A stretch of DNA of 37,807 nt from Stakelama flava. Lineage in GTDB: Bacteria; Pseudomonadota; Alphaproteobacteria; Sphingomonadales; Sphingomonadaceae. The stretch is from NCBI RefSeq assembly GCF_019351405.1, contig NZ_JAHWZX010000019.1, positions 1-37,807 of the forward strand, given 5' to 3'. Under the pieces are notes generated by a model. That model saw only the letters and a program-made list of their open reading frames with translations. It had not been told where the DNA came from and did no database searches. The position numbers were made by a program, and so were the translations under genes. The number at the start of each line of letters is the position of its first letter. The stretch's first letter is position 1. Shown here one piece after another: positions 24,011 through 33,056 of the stretch.

Positions 24011-26043
24011 GCCGCCACCTCGTCCACCAGACCCCGCCGGCGCAGCATCACCGCGGGGTCGGGCTCACGACCGCGAAACGCCCGAAAACTTTCGGCAGCG
24101 GGCCGGGAGGCACCGCGCGAAAAGATTTCGGCGCGCAGCGCGTCACCCGTCGCACGATCGATCAGGCCAGCCTCCACGAAACGCTGGAACCCGTCGGCGG
24201 CAAGTACTTCGGCCCAGAGATAACTGTAAAATCCGCCAGCATAGGCGCCGGCGAAGATATGATTGAAGGCGTGAGGAAAGCGATGCCATGCAGGAGGGCG
24301 AACCACGGCAACTTCGTCGCGCACGGCCTCGATAACTTCAATCGGATCGCTGCCCAACGTGCCGAGATGCAGCAGGATGTCGAACAGAGAGAATTCGATC
24401 TGGCGCATGAGGAGCATAGCCGACTGGAAATTGCGCGCGGCGACCATGCGATCGAACAGGGAATCCGGCAGTTTCTCTCCGGTATCGTGATGACCAGACA
24501 TTCCTTTGAGGATCGCGCGATCCCACGCGAAGTCCTCCATCAACTGGCTCGGCAGTTCGATTGCGTCCCATTCAAATCCGCTGGTGCCTGCGATCGAGGG
24601 ACGGTCGACCCGCGTCAGCAGCAGATGCAGCGCATGACCTGTCTCATGCAGCAGCGTGATCACGTCCTTATGGCTGAGAAGCGATGGCGTTTCGCCGCCG
24701 GTCGGCGCGAAATTGCAAACGAGATAGGCGACGGGAAGCCCCACCGCATTGCCGTCGGCGAGTCGCGAGCGAGCCTGATCCATCCACGCGCCGCCGCGCT
24801 TGCCCTCGCGCGCATGAAGGTCGACGTAGAGGCCGGCGATCACAACGCCATCGTCGTCAGCCACGTCATAATAATGGGCGTCGGGATGATAGAGCGGCAC
24901 GTCATCACGAAGGCGAAGCCGGATACCGAACAGATCGTTCAACAGACGTTTCCACCCGGCCAGCACTTTTTCGACCGGGAAGTAGGCGCGCACCCGCTGT
25001 TCATCGATCGCGTAGCGGTCAGCGCGCAAACGGTTCGACGCAAACGCGAGATCCCAGGGCTCCAGGTCCATGATGCCAAGCGCATCTGCGGCGAACTCGC
25101 GCAATTCGGCGAGTTCGCGCTCGGCTGAAAGCTTCGCGCGACGGGCAATATCCCGCAGGAAGGCGAGGACCTCCTCGGCATCGGTTGCCATCTTCGTCGC
25201 CAGCGACAAAGCGACGGGATCGGTAAAGCCGAGCAGGGCAGCTGCTTCATGCCGTAATTCGAGGATACGTGCGATCCGCGCCGAGTTATCGAACTGGCCG
25301 GCATGGGGTCCCTGGTCGGATGCGCGGGTGCCGTAGGCTTGATAGACGCGGGCGCGAAGGTCGCGATTTTCGGCGAAGGTCAGCACCGCGTTGACGCTCG
25401 GCTGCTGAAGCGTCACCGCCCAACCAGGCAGGGAGCGCGAGGCTGCGGCGCGCGCGAACATCGCCTTGTCGGCCGCCGGGATGCCGACCAATTCGGCTTC
25501 ATCGGTGATGTGAGCAAACCACGCGTCGGTCGCGTCGAGTACCGCGCTGCCGAATGCGGTCATGCGTGAAGAGAGTTCGACCGAGATCGCACCGAAGCTT
25601 TCTTTCGCTTCAGCGTCCAGCGCAACGCCGGAGAGCATGAAGTTGCGTATGGCGCGCTCCACCGCCACGCGGTCGTTCGTCGGCAGATCGGCGAAGCCCG
25701 GCGTCGCGACGAGCGCCGCGAAAAGGTCATAGAGTTCGCGGCTCTGACTGACCGCCATTCTGTTCGCTACCAGTCGCTCTTCCCCGGCGACATAGGCGGC
25801 CCGCAACTCGGGCGTGTCGGCGACCGCCTGCAGATGACTGACGCCCGACCATAAAGCGTCTAGCATGGTTTCGGCGCGCTCGTAGGGAAGCCAGAGATCG
25901 GCGAAATTCTCAGGACGCCGGGCGATAAGATCGGCTATCACTGCCTGATGTGCCGCTATTCCCTCGTCGAGCGCAGCCTCAATCGCTCGCGGCGTCAGCG
26001 AGGGGAAATCAGGCAAGGATAGTGGATCGAGCAGCGAATTCAT
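24007..26043 (-). CDS. M3-family zinc oligopeptidase (oligopeptidase A / Dcp type)
   Basis: A 678-residue cytoplasmic metallopeptidase. Start ATG 26043 is preferred because family similarity (DPLSLPDFPSLTPRAIEAAL) begins there and AGGTG lies just upstream. The zinc motif HETGH is at 466-470 in VITLLHETGHALHLLL, and the third ligand Glu is about 27 residues later in FEWDAIELPSQLMEDF. The C-terminal GAYAGGFYSYLWAEVLAAD is typical. M3 enzymes cut unfolded peptides of roughly 5-20 residues and do not attack folded proteins. In this operon it would follow TldD/TldE and complete the breakdown of an imported peptide. The gene is followed by overlapping PLP-gene remains. Confidence 0.92.
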   Translation of the reverse strand: MNSLLDPLSLPDFPSLTPRAIEAALDEGIAAHQAVIADLIARRPENFADLWLPYERAETMLDALWSGVSHLQAVADTPELRAAYVAGEERLVANRMAVSQSRELYDLFAALVATPGFADLPTNDRVAVERAIRNFMLSGVALDAEAKESFGAISVELSSRMTAFGSAVLDATDAWFAHITDEAELVGIPAADKAMFARAAASRSLPGWAVTLQQPSVNAVLTFAENRDLRARVYQAYGTRASDQGPHAGQFDNSARIARILELRHEAAALLGFTDPVALSLATKMATDAEEVLAFLRDIARRAKLSAERELAELREFAADALGIMDLEPWDLAFASNRLRADRYAIDEQRVRAYFPVEKVLAGWKRLLNDLFGIRLRLRDDVPLYHPDAHYYDVADDDGVVIAGLYVDLHAREGKRGGAWMDQARSRLADGNAVGLPVAYLVCNFAPTGGETPSLLSHKDVITLLHETGHALHLLLTRVDRPSIAGTSGFEWDAIELPSQLMEDFAWDRAILKGMSGHHDTGEKLPDSLFDRMVAARNFQSAMLLMRQIEFSLFDILLHLGTLGSDPIEVIEAVRDEVAVVRPPAWHRFPHAFNHIFAGAYAGGFYSYLWAEVLAADGFQRFVEAGLIDRATGDALRAEIFSRGASRPAAESFRAFRGREPDPAVMLRRRGLVDEVAA

Positions 26044-26197
26044 GGACACACCTATGAGTGAAGGGGAAAACCGGCGTCGCCACGGCTGTTGTTGTGAAGA
26101 AATGGAACGCTTGAGATAAACAGCCCTGGCTACTTGCCTTGGTTTTTGCAGAGACGACGGCAAGTTTGTCGTCGATGGAATTGAACTGATCCGGCAT
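26009..26197 (-). CDS. Possible 62-residue small protein between tldD and the M3 gene
   Basis: Its ATG is one base after the tldD stop (TGA-G-ATG) and its stop lies 35 bases inside the M3 gene in another frame. The peptide begins MPDQFNSIDDKLAVVSAKTK, continues with a cysteine at 26, a run of Phe and Thr (AFHFFTTTAVATPVFPF), and a second cysteine at 50. The other genes of this operon are mostly separated by less than 80 bases, so this 155-base gap stands out. No family is recognised. It could be a peptide substrate or precursor for TldD/TldE, a leader peptide, or chance. Codon third positions are only moderately GC-rich, which argues for caution. Confidence 0.3.
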   Translation of the reverse strand: MPDQFNSIDDKLAVVSAKTKASSQGCLSQAFHFFTTTAVATPVFPFTHRCVHEFAARSTILA

Positions 26198-26198
26198 C

Positions 26199-27665
26199 TC
26201 AGGCCGTGCCCCCAACGACCATCTCGTCGATACGCAACGTGGGCTGGCCGACGCAGACGGGTACTGTCTGGCCGTCCTTGCCGCATACGCCATCCGCGAG
26301 GCGCAGATCGTTGCCGACCATTGAGACGTGCGCTAGGGCCTCGTGCCCCATGCCGATCAATGTGGCACCGTGGATCGGGGCGGTGATCCGGCCTTCCTCG
26401 ATCAAATAAGCCTCGGTGGCGGAAAAATTGAACTGGCCGCTGGTGATGTCGACGGTCCCGCCACCGAACTGCGGCGCATAGATACCTTTTTGCACCGACC
26501 GAACGATGTCCGCGGGGTCCGCCTCGCCGGCAGCGAGATAGGTGTTGGTCATGCGTGGCATCGGCAAGTGCGCGTAGCTTTGCCGCCGCCCGTTTCCCGA
26601 CGGCGTCGCGCCCATGATCGCAGCACTGGTGCGGTCCTGCATCAGACCGACAAGACGGCCGTCTTCGATAAGAAGGTTTCGCGCACTCGGTACGCCCTCG
26701 TCATCGACGTTCAACGAGCCGCGGTGTTCGGGGATCGTCCCGTCATCGATCACGGTGACACCCTTCGCCGCAATGGATGACCCCATCCGATCGGCGAAAA
26801 CCGAGGTCCGCTTGCGATGCGCGTCCGCTTCCAGCCCGTGGCCGACAGCTTCGTGAAGAAGCACGCCGGGAAAGCCGTTGCCCAGGACGACCGACATGAC
26901 CCCCGACGGGGCAGGCCGAGCGTCGAGATTGATCAGCGCAATGCGGACGGCGGTACTGACGACGCGGTCAAGCCGTTCGCCATAAAAGCCTGCGAGGGTG
27001 ATCCGGCCCCCTTCGACCCCATTGCCCATGGCCCGCTTTGAACCGGCCTGTGCGACGACAGTAACGATCAACTGCACCAGCGGCCGTACATCGCCAGCGA
27101 TGCAACCGTCGCTTCCCGCAACCAAGACGCAGGTGTGTGAGGCCTGGAGCTGCGCCGATACCTGCACGATACGCGAGTCAGCCTCGCGGCAGCGGCGGTC
27201 GACCTCTTGCAGAAGGCAAATTTTTTCCGCCGCGCTCATCCCCTCCAACGGATTGTCGACCGTGTAGAGAAGCGGCCGCGCAGGATCGGCTTCGATCCTG
27301 ACCCCGCCCGCCCGGCGGGCTTCGTCACCGTGCAGAAGCATACTGCGCACCGCCCCGGTGGCCGTATCGATCGCGTCGGGGGTCATCGCGCTCGAATAGG
27401 CAAAAGCGGTCTGATCGCTGATCACCGCCCGCGCCCCAACGCCCTGTGAGATAGCGAAATTGCCGGCAGCGACCCTGCCGTCCTCCAGGCTCCACGTTTC
27501 GGACTGCCCGGCCTGGAAATACAGGTCGGCATATGTCGCGCCGTTGCCGAGCAATCGATCAAGAGCGACGTCGAGCGACGTTCGGGTCAGGTCAGATGGC
27601 GCCAGCAATTGTCGTTCGGCAATGGCCAGCGCGTTCGCTTGCGAAAGCGAGTCTTCGAGCGACAT
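26199..27665 (-). CDS. tldD: TldD metallopeptidase subunit
   Basis: A 488-residue protein. The start at 27665 is chosen over an ATG 15 bases upstream because GGAGG lies correctly before it. The zinc motif HEAVGH is at about 271-276 in GFPGVLLHEAVGHGLEAD. Other family blocks are RGSLNVDDEGVPSARNLLIE, LMQDRTSAAIMGATPSGNGR and the C-terminal IGMGHEALAHVSMVG. TldD pairs with TldE to form a hollow heterodimeric protease that degrades extended, unfolded peptides such as the antitoxin CcdA and processes modified peptides such as microcin B17. It follows tldE by 22 bases, so the pair would be co-translated. Confidence 0.92.
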   Translation of the reverse strand: MSLEDSLSQANALAIAERQLLAPSDLTRTSLDVALDRLLGNGATYADLYFQAGQSETWSLEDGRVAAGNFAISQGVGARAVISDQTAFAYSSAMTPDAIDTATGAVRSMLLHGDEARRAGGVRIEADPARPLLYTVDNPLEGMSAAEKICLLQEVDRRCREADSRIVQVSAQLQASHTCVLVAGSDGCIAGDVRPLVQLIVTVVAQAGSKRAMGNGVEGGRITLAGFYGERLDRVVSTAVRIALINLDARPAPSGVMSVVLGNGFPGVLLHEAVGHGLEADAHRKRTSVFADRMGSSIAAKGVTVIDDGTIPEHRGSLNVDDEGVPSARNLLIEDGRLVGLMQDRTSAAIMGATPSGNGRRQSYAHLPMPRMTNTYLAAGEADPADIVRSVQKGIYAPQFGGGTVDITSGQFNFSATEAYLIEEGRITAPIHGATLIGMGHEALAHVSMVGNDLRLADGVCGKDGQTVPVCVGQPTLRIDEMVVGGTA

Positions 27666-27687
27666 CCTGTTTTCCTCCATCTTGCCT

Positions 27688-29076
27688 TCAGCGGCCCGAC
27701 ACGCGCATCCGTTCGATCAGAACCGATCCGGTCCGCACGGCACCGTTGCGATGGACGTCGCTGCCGATCGCAACGATCTGTCGCAGCATGACGGGGAGGT
27801 CCCCGGCAATGGTGATATCCTGCACCGGGAATGCCACTTCACCATCCTCGATCCAGAACCCGGCGGCCGCTTTGGAATAAGCACCGGAGACGGGATCGAC
27901 GGCACCACCGATCAGCTCGGTCAGCCATAGCCCGCGGCCCATTCGTCGTAGCATCGCGTCCAGTGGTTCGGCGCGATCTCGGCTGGTGAAATGAAGATTG
28001 CGCGGTCCGTCCGCGTTGCCCGTCGGGACAAGACCCAGCTTGCGGGCATAGAGGCAGGAAAGAAAATATCCCTGCACCCGTCCGCCCGCGATGACGCGCC
28101 GACGGAGACTGACGACGCCCTCGCCGTCACAGGCCCCGCTGGCGAGGCCAAACGGTTCGAACGGATCCTCCAGCAAATCGATGTGGTCGGCCAATGCCTG
28201 ACTGTCGATTCCGCCGCCGAGGAACGTCGCCCCCCGCACCTGAGCATGACCGCCAAGCGCGCGGACGATCTCATGAACCAGGCTGGCGGCAACGGTGGCG
28301 TCGAAAAGCACCGGGCAGGTCCGCGTCGTCAGCGCCCGCCCACCGAGTTTACGCCGCGCCCGATCCGCCGCTGTCGCGCCGACCAATGCGGCCGACTGGA
28401 GCTGCGACAGGCGCCGGTCGGTGCTGGACCAGCTGTCCTGCGCCATCATACCATCGCGCTCGCCAAGAGCGGTGCACCAAAGGTCGTGGCGCGACCCGAT
28501 CAGTGATCGATCGAAGTCGCGGCCGATCGCGATCGCCGAGCATGCATCGACGCTGGCAGCCCCCGCCTCGCCAACACGAACGGCATCTTCACCCTCCGCG
28601 ATACATCCCGCCTCGATTTCAAGCGCAATCCGACCGAGGTCCTGCGCGGACAGGCCGGATGGCACGAACATCTCGATTTCAGGTGCCGAGCGCGCCAACC
28701 ATTCGTCGTCAGCAGGAGCGGCGTCGGGATCAGACTCGACTGTCTGCGCGATCGCGATCGCCCGCCCAGCCGTAAGGTCGATCGCATCAGGGTCCAGCGC
28801 AGCGGTAGTCGCGGTGCCCATCCGGCCGCGGTGGAACACCCGGATTGTCACGAATTGCGCGCCCTCGCGCACCGCGTTTTCAAACACACCGCGCCGGGCG
28901 CGCATGACGATGCCCGCCATCTCGGTGGCCGAGGCAACGACTTCCTGCGCACCCAAAGCCAATGCCCGGTTGGCGGCATTCCGCGCGATCTGCGACAGAT
29001 CACCCCGGCTGTTCAGCAGATACCCCTTTTCAGTGCCTTGCAAGACCCTTGTCCCGATTGGAAATCCCCAGGGCAC
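27688..29076 (-). CDS. tldE: TldE/PmbA, partner of TldD
   Basis: About 460 residues with a probable GTG start at 29076. The N-terminal domain has ALALGAQEVVASATEMAGIV. The C-terminal domain has FLGGGIDSQALADHIDLLED, GACDGEGVVSLRRRVIAGGR and GFWIEDGEVAFPVQDITIAG. It lacks a zinc HExxxH, as expected for TldE, although a lone LVHEIVRALGGH is present in the equivalent region. It completes the TldD/TldE protease. The N-terminus is shorter and the upstream 62 bases have no convincing SD, so the start is uncertain. Gene order tldE then tldD, both inside a transporter operon, differs from the scattered housekeeping genes of E. coli and suggests a dedicated pair. Confidence 0.85.
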   Translation of the reverse strand: MPWGFPIGTRVLQGTEKGYLLNSRGDLSQIARNAANRALALGAQEVVASATEMAGIVMRARRGVFENAVREGAQFVTIRVFHRGRMGTATTAALDPDAIDLTAGRAIAIAQTVESDPDAAPADDEWLARSAPEIEMFVPSGLSAQDLGRIALEIEAGCIAEGEDAVRVGEAGAASVDACSAIAIGRDFDRSLIGSRHDLWCTALGERDGMMAQDSWSSTDRRLSQLQSAALVGATAADRARRKLGGRALTTRTCPVLFDATVAASLVHEIVRALGGHAQVRGATFLGGGIDSQALADHIDLLEDPFEPFGLASGACDGEGVVSLRRRVIAGGRVQGYFLSCLYARKLGLVPTGNADGPRNLHFTSRDRAEPLDAMLRRMGRGLWLTELIGGAVDPVSGAYSKAAAGFWIEDGEVAFPVQDITIAGDLPVMLRQIVAIGSDVHRNGAVRTGSVLIERMRVSGR

Positions 29077-29138
29077 CGCGCCCTGCCTGAGCGACGGCGG
29101 CGCATGCGGCGGTCGAAAAAACTACGATCATGACAATG

Positions 29139-30026
29139 TCAGGTGGCGGTTGATACCGGCGCTGCCGACAGCGACTCTATTTGCTGCAAAAGACCTTCCC
29201 GGCCTTGCCGGTAAAGATCAGCAACCGCGACGCGCGTACGGTCGCCGTATCGATCCAGTTCCGACGGAAACTGCGTCAGGAAGTCGTTAGCACCCTGATT
29301 ATAGGCGTTCTGATATAGCGGGCTGGTTGCAACGTTCTCCAGTTGCTCCGACGATAGCTCGCCAAGCTTCCGGGCCTTTTCGACCGCCGCCTCCGCATGG
29401 GCTCTGGCGGCTGCGACCATATGATTGCGACGTTCGTCCGCTGCTTTCTGCTTCGAGGTATCCCATTCCAGGTCTCGGCCAATCTCTGCGAACAAGATCG
29501 CTTTCCACGGATAGATCATGTCGGTCGCCACACCCGGCGAACGATCCAGATCCCATGCGGCCGCAGCAATTCCTTCGGCCGCCGCCGCTTCTACCGCGTC
29601 ACTGTCACCGGAAGGCAGCAGCTTCGCCCGCGCCTGCCGCCACGCGCTGCGCGCGACCGGTTCGCCCCGAATTGCCCGGTGGTGAAGGGCACAGATGGCA
29701 TCGCCATTGGCCCGCATAACCGAATCCTGAATTCTGGCTCGAAAGCCGATCTCGGGATCGTCCCAAAGCCAGGAAATCCAACGGACGGTCACCAGACGCG
29801 TATCGGCATCCTCGGGAAGGGCCTCGATCATCCGGCGCCAGACAGCGGTGTCGCCGGTGGCGAACGTCATGACGAGGTAGACAAAGCTGATGTCGAGCGC
29901 GTGTTGCGACGCGAAGGCCGCGATCTCCGACGCGGGAGTGGCGTAGAAGGGCAAGGCCGAATCCGCCTTCCCGCTTCGCTCGGCATTGTCGATCAACGCG
30001 AGCAGGCTGCTCCGGTTCTGGCTCAT
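29139..30026 (-). CDS. Protein of unknown function, paralogue of the 30429-31232 product
   Basis: A 295-residue soluble, helix-rich protein without signal peptide or membrane segment. Its ATG overlaps the thioredoxin stop (ATGA). The central block VRWISWLWDDPEIGFRARIQ, then ALHHRAIRGEPVARSAWRQA, aligns with ALRWMLWLWSDAEAPVCARF and MHRRVLAGETIEAGEWRAAR of the neighbour at 30429. The two are therefore duplicates on either side of thioredoxin. The pattern of repeated W..A..A helices faintly recalls putative immunity proteins, but I cannot assign a family. The tail (NAYNQGANDFLTQFPSELDR) is unique to this copy. Its place suggests it works with thioredoxin or TldD/TldE. Confidence 0.7.
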   Translation of the reverse strand: MSQNRSSLLALIDNAERSGKADSALPFYATPASEIAAFASQHALDISFVYLVMTFATGDTAVWRRMIEALPEDADTRLVTVRWISWLWDDPEIGFRARIQDSVMRANGDAICALHHRAIRGEPVARSAWRQARAKLLPSGDSDAVEAAAAEGIAAAAWDLDRSPGVATDMIYPWKAILFAEIGRDLEWDTSKQKAADERRNHMVAAARAHAEAAVEKARKLGELSSEQLENVATSPLYQNAYNQGANDFLTQFPSELDRYGDRTRVAVADLYRQGREGLLQQIESLSAAPVSTAT

Positions 30027-30358
30027 CCGGCGTCCGCCACCACGGCCTCCAGCGCCGCAGCCAGCTTCGAACGGCTCATGCTTCCGCTGAAGCGTTCGAT
30101 CATTTCCCCATGATTGAATATCATAAACGTCGGCACGCCCATGATCCCCTGGCCGTGGCGCGTGTCCGGGCTCTCGTCGATATCCATCAGATAGACTGTG
30201 GCTTCGCCGTCATATTCCCGGGCGATATCCTCGACTGCGGGCGCCATCGCCTTGCAGGGACCACACCAAGCGGCAGTGAAGTCCACCAGAACCGGGCGAT
30301 CGGCCCCAAGAACCTTCTCCGAGAAGTTCGCGTCAGTAATCTTTTCGATGTTCGCCAT
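30023..30358 (-). CDS. Thioredoxin
   Basis: A 111-residue cytoplasmic thioredoxin with the active site WCGPC at 31-35 (VLVDFTAAWCGPCKAMAP), the cis-proline in GVPTFMIFNHGE and the usual length. There is no signal peptide, so it should act in the cytoplasm. It reduces disulfide bonds using electrons from thioredoxin reductase; the remnant of a trxB gene at the end of this operon is a likely former partner. It is co-translated with the unknown gene at 29139. A thioredoxin inside a peptide-transporter/peptidase operon points to a disulfide-containing substrate; that is inference. Confidence 0.93.
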   Translation of the reverse strand: MANIEKITDANFSEKVLGADRPVLVDFTAAWCGPCKAMAPAVEDIAREYDGEATVYLMDIDESPDTRHGQGIMGVPTFMIFNHGEMIERFSGSMSRSKLAAALEAVVADAG

Positions 30359-30428
30359 GGTAATGCCCTTGCTTTGATAGTGATTGTATCCGACCCGAAA
30401 ATCGCGTTCGGAGGGGGAAACCCCAGAC

Positions 30429-31232
30429 TTAGCTTGCGATAATCCTCAGCAGCCCACGCCGCAGTTCCGCGGTGCGCAGCGCCGTCAAGCGCCGATAATG
30501 ATCCTGCCAGGCATTCCAGTGCGACCAGTCCTCAGCCGTGAGGTTGAGAGGATGGTCGCGCGTGTATTCCTGCATCCGGGCAGAGTAGGCTTCGTCGGAT
30601 TCGTCACGGAGCCTCCGGTTGTGACGAGCCTGCTCGATCCCGTACTCATCCCAGATCGTGGTGACCCGGTCGTGCTCGGCGGCGGTCCAGTCTGCCGGTG
30701 CCAGTGCGTCGACTTCCGCCGTTTGCTTGATCCAGCTTCGGGCCGCGTCGGCGATAGCGCCTGGCGTGGTCTGCATCGCCCACATCGACGACACGATCGT
30801 GTCGACCGCTGCCGTGAGCGCGCTGGGTGATATCGCCGCCATGAAGCGCCGGCGCGCCGCTCGCCATTCGCCAGCCTCGATCGTCTCCCCGGCAAGTACG
30901 CGCCGGTGCATGTCGATGATCAGCTCGGCCGCCTCCCGATCGGCCGTGTCCGTGAAGCGTGCACAGACCGGCGCCTCGGCGTCGCTCCACAGCCACAGCA
31001 TCCAGCGCAACGCAATGTCTCGACTGCTGCGACGCTCGGCGATGAACGCGGCGACGAAGGGCACTTGGCCCGCCTCGGACATTCTGGCCAATTCGCTTGC
31101 CAGCAGAACAGCGCCCGCCTCGATGCCTTGCGCTTCCGCCCAGCCGATCAACGCCGCGGGGTTTGAACCGTCGAGGAAAAGCGCCACGTCTTCATCGATT
31201 GCGGGGGGCTCAGCTGTCTCTTGCTCAATCAT
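30429..31232 (-). CDS. Protein of unknown function, paralogue of the 29139-30026 product
   Basis: A 267-residue soluble helical protein. The ATG at 31232 (after GGGAAAAG) is preferred; an upstream ATG at 31247 adds five residues. Both overlap the end of the ABC transporter gene, so translation is coupled. It has the acidic start IEQETAEPPAIDEDVALFLD, the shared block ALRWMLWLWSDAEAPVCARF, and a tryptophan-rich end (WTAAEHDRVTTIWDEYG, NLTAEDWSHWNAWQDHYRR). There is no known motif, signal or membrane segment. It is probably a functional partner of the transporter or peptidases, and its duplicate lies one gene further down the operon. Confidence 0.7.
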   Translation of the reverse strand: MIEQETAEPPAIDEDVALFLDGSNPAALIGWAEAQGIEAGAVLLASELARMSEAGQVPFVAAFIAERRSSRDIALRWMLWLWSDAEAPVCARFTDTADREAAELIIDMHRRVLAGETIEAGEWRAARRRFMAAISPSALTAAVDTIVSSMWAMQTTPGAIADAARSWIKQTAEVDALAPADWTAAEHDRVTTIWDEYGIEQARHNRRLRDESDEAYSARMQEYTRDHPLNLTAEDWSHWNAWQDHYRRLTALRTAELRRGLLRIIAS

Positions 31233-33048
31233 GTCTTTTCCCGTCATTGGGATTCAAAGGAACCTGACTTCCTGTTTGCAGCCGTGTGGCGACGGCCAGC
31301 CCGTCGTCGATCTGCAACTGATGTGTGTGATGGTCCGACAAGCGATCGGTATGCGCGATGGTGACCAGCGCAACTTCCGGCGTTCGTTTGGCGAGAACCT
31401 CGAACATCGCCGCTTCAGTCAAAGGATCGAGCGAACTGGTCGCTTCGTCGAGGAACAGGAAATCCGGTTTCTGGAGCAGTGCGCGCGCGAACACCACGCG
31501 CTGCTGCTCGCCCGGCGAGAGTCGCTTCGCCCATGCGCGCGCTTCGTTGATGTCGCCGACCAACCGTTCCAGCCGCACATCCGACAACACCTTGCGATAA
31601 TCCGCCTCGCTGAAGGCGCCGCGAGCGTCCGGATAGCTCAGCAGTTCCGCCAGTGTACCGTTTGGCAGATATGGCGTCTGCGGCAGGAACATCACTCTCA
31701 TCTCGCCGGACGGATGTTCCACCGTCCCCGATCCAAAAGGCCACAGCCCCGCCATGACACGGAAGAAGGTGCTCTTGCCCGCTCCGGACATGCCGCGCAC
31801 CAGCCAGCGTTCGCGAGGGCGGATCGTGAGATTTCCAAGCTTGAACAGCGTATCGCCCGTCACCGATTCCACGTTCAGATCATGCGCCGAGAAAGTCGGT
31901 CCATCGGCGGCGACGTGTACGAACCCGGAGGGCTGCCGATAAGACAGGGAAGCGTCCATCATCCGAATACGCTGCGAGGCCGATCGCAGCAGCGCGAATG
32001 TCGGATAGTTGGTCGAGACGCTGCCGAACGCCTGATATACGGCGCCGAACGCCACCCCGGCGATGGTCAGATCGCCGACTTGCATCTTGCCCGCCAATAC
32101 TAGCGGAAAGAGAATAAAGGTCGGGATGATCGTTACCAGCAACGTGATCAGGACGCGTACCGTCTCAAGTGATGCGGCCGCACCCGTATATGGCTTCCAG
32201 TTGCGTTGGATGAGCGCATAATCGTGTCGCGCGCGGGATTCTTCGATCGCCTGCCCGCCGCCGAGCACGATTTGCTCGGCAAATTCGCGAGCCTGGCCGA
32301 GATCGTGGCGGAAGCCTGCCTCGATCCGCTGCCGCACCACATCCAGGCGCGTGTAGATACGACCGATCAGGTGGGCACTGGTCGTCGCCACGACCGCGGT
32401 GACCAGCGCGAGAACATAAAGCCCCTTGGGTAGTACGATCTGCCCAATGCCAAGCACTGGAATTGGCAACGGCGTCGACAACAGCCAAAGTTGATCGGAA
32501 TAGAGGTAAAAGGAGGTGACAGCGGTGACAAGACTTGGGACCAGCTGGACGAGATACTGACAGAAGTTGTAAACGTCCTCCTGCACCCGCTGCTCCGGGT
32601 GATCCAAGGTTGCACCTTGCGATGGACGATAGAAGCTGCTGCCGCCGAGCCACCGGCCAAGTAAATCGCTGGTCAGCACCGTCCTCATACGGATGCGAAA
32701 GGTATAGTTAAAAACCGTTTGCAAGCCGTGGTGCACGGCGGTCAGCACGATGAAAGCCAATGCCGCAGCAAGCGCGGCAACCACCAAAGAGCGATCACTC
32801 GCAACAAGGCCGTTGGTGACGTTTGCCAGTTCCCGGATATATCGCAATTGCACGAATGATCCGACCGCGCCTGCGCCCAACACGACCACCCAAAGCAGTA
32901 ACGCAGGCACCGCGTCCCGCCTGATGTGAAACGCAATCAGGTGGAAAATGTAGCCGACGTCGCCCCAGACACCTCGACGATCGGTCTCTGGGGGACATTC
33001 GGTATCAACGACGCTGTCGGCGCCGATATCGGATACGCTTGCTGCCAC
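31225..33048 (-). CDS. ABC transporter, fused permease-ATPase of the SbmA/BacA/YddA type
   Basis: A 607-residue protein with a GTG start after GAGGTAG. The N-terminal half has about six helices of the ABC_membrane_2 class (HIRRDAVPALLLWVVVLGAG; NPERQ-like DHPEQRVQEDVYNFCQYLVQ). The C-terminal ATPase has Walker A GMSGAGKST at about 419-427, the signature LSPGEQQR near 508, Walker B FLFLDEATSSLD near 529, and the H-loop TIAHTDRL. Relatives such as BclA, Rv1819c and the ATPase-free SbmA/BacA import peptides including cysteine-rich or proline-rich antimicrobial peptides and microcin B17. It follows the TonB receptor by 8 bases, so a two-membrane import route is likely. Confidence 0.88.
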   Translation of the reverse strand: MAASVSDIGADSVVDTECPPETDRRGVWGDVGYIFHLIAFHIRRDAVPALLLWVVVLGAGAVGSFVQLRYIRELANVTNGLVASDRSLVVAALAAALAFIVLTAVHHGLQTVFNYTFRIRMRTVLTSDLLGRWLGGSSFYRPSQGATLDHPEQRVQEDVYNFCQYLVQLVPSLVTAVTSFYLYSDQLWLLSTPLPIPVLGIGQIVLPKGLYVLALVTAVVATTSAHLIGRIYTRLDVVRQRIEAGFRHDLGQAREFAEQIVLGGGQAIEESRARHDYALIQRNWKPYTGAAASLETVRVLITLLVTIIPTFILFPLVLAGKMQVGDLTIAGVAFGAVYQAFGSVSTNYPTFALLRSASQRIRMMDASLSYRQPSGFVHVAADGPTFSAHDLNVESVTGDTLFKLGNLTIRPRERWLVRGMSGAGKSTFFRVMAGLWPFGSGTVEHPSGEMRVMFLPQTPYLPNGTLAELLSYPDARGAFSEADYRKVLSDVRLERLVGDINEARAWAKRLSPGEQQRVVFARALLQKPDFLFLDEATSSLDPLTEAAMFEVLAKRTPEVALVTIAHTDRLSDHHTHQLQIDDGLAVATRLQTGSQVPLNPNDGKRHD

Positions 33049-33056
33049 TATCTACC

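Noticed and set aside
26044..26286. N-terminal extension of the M3 peptidase by 81 codons
   Set aside because: The extension overlaps the tldD end, is Arg/Ser-rich without family similarity, and an ATG with AGGTG upstream sits exactly where the M3 similarity begins.
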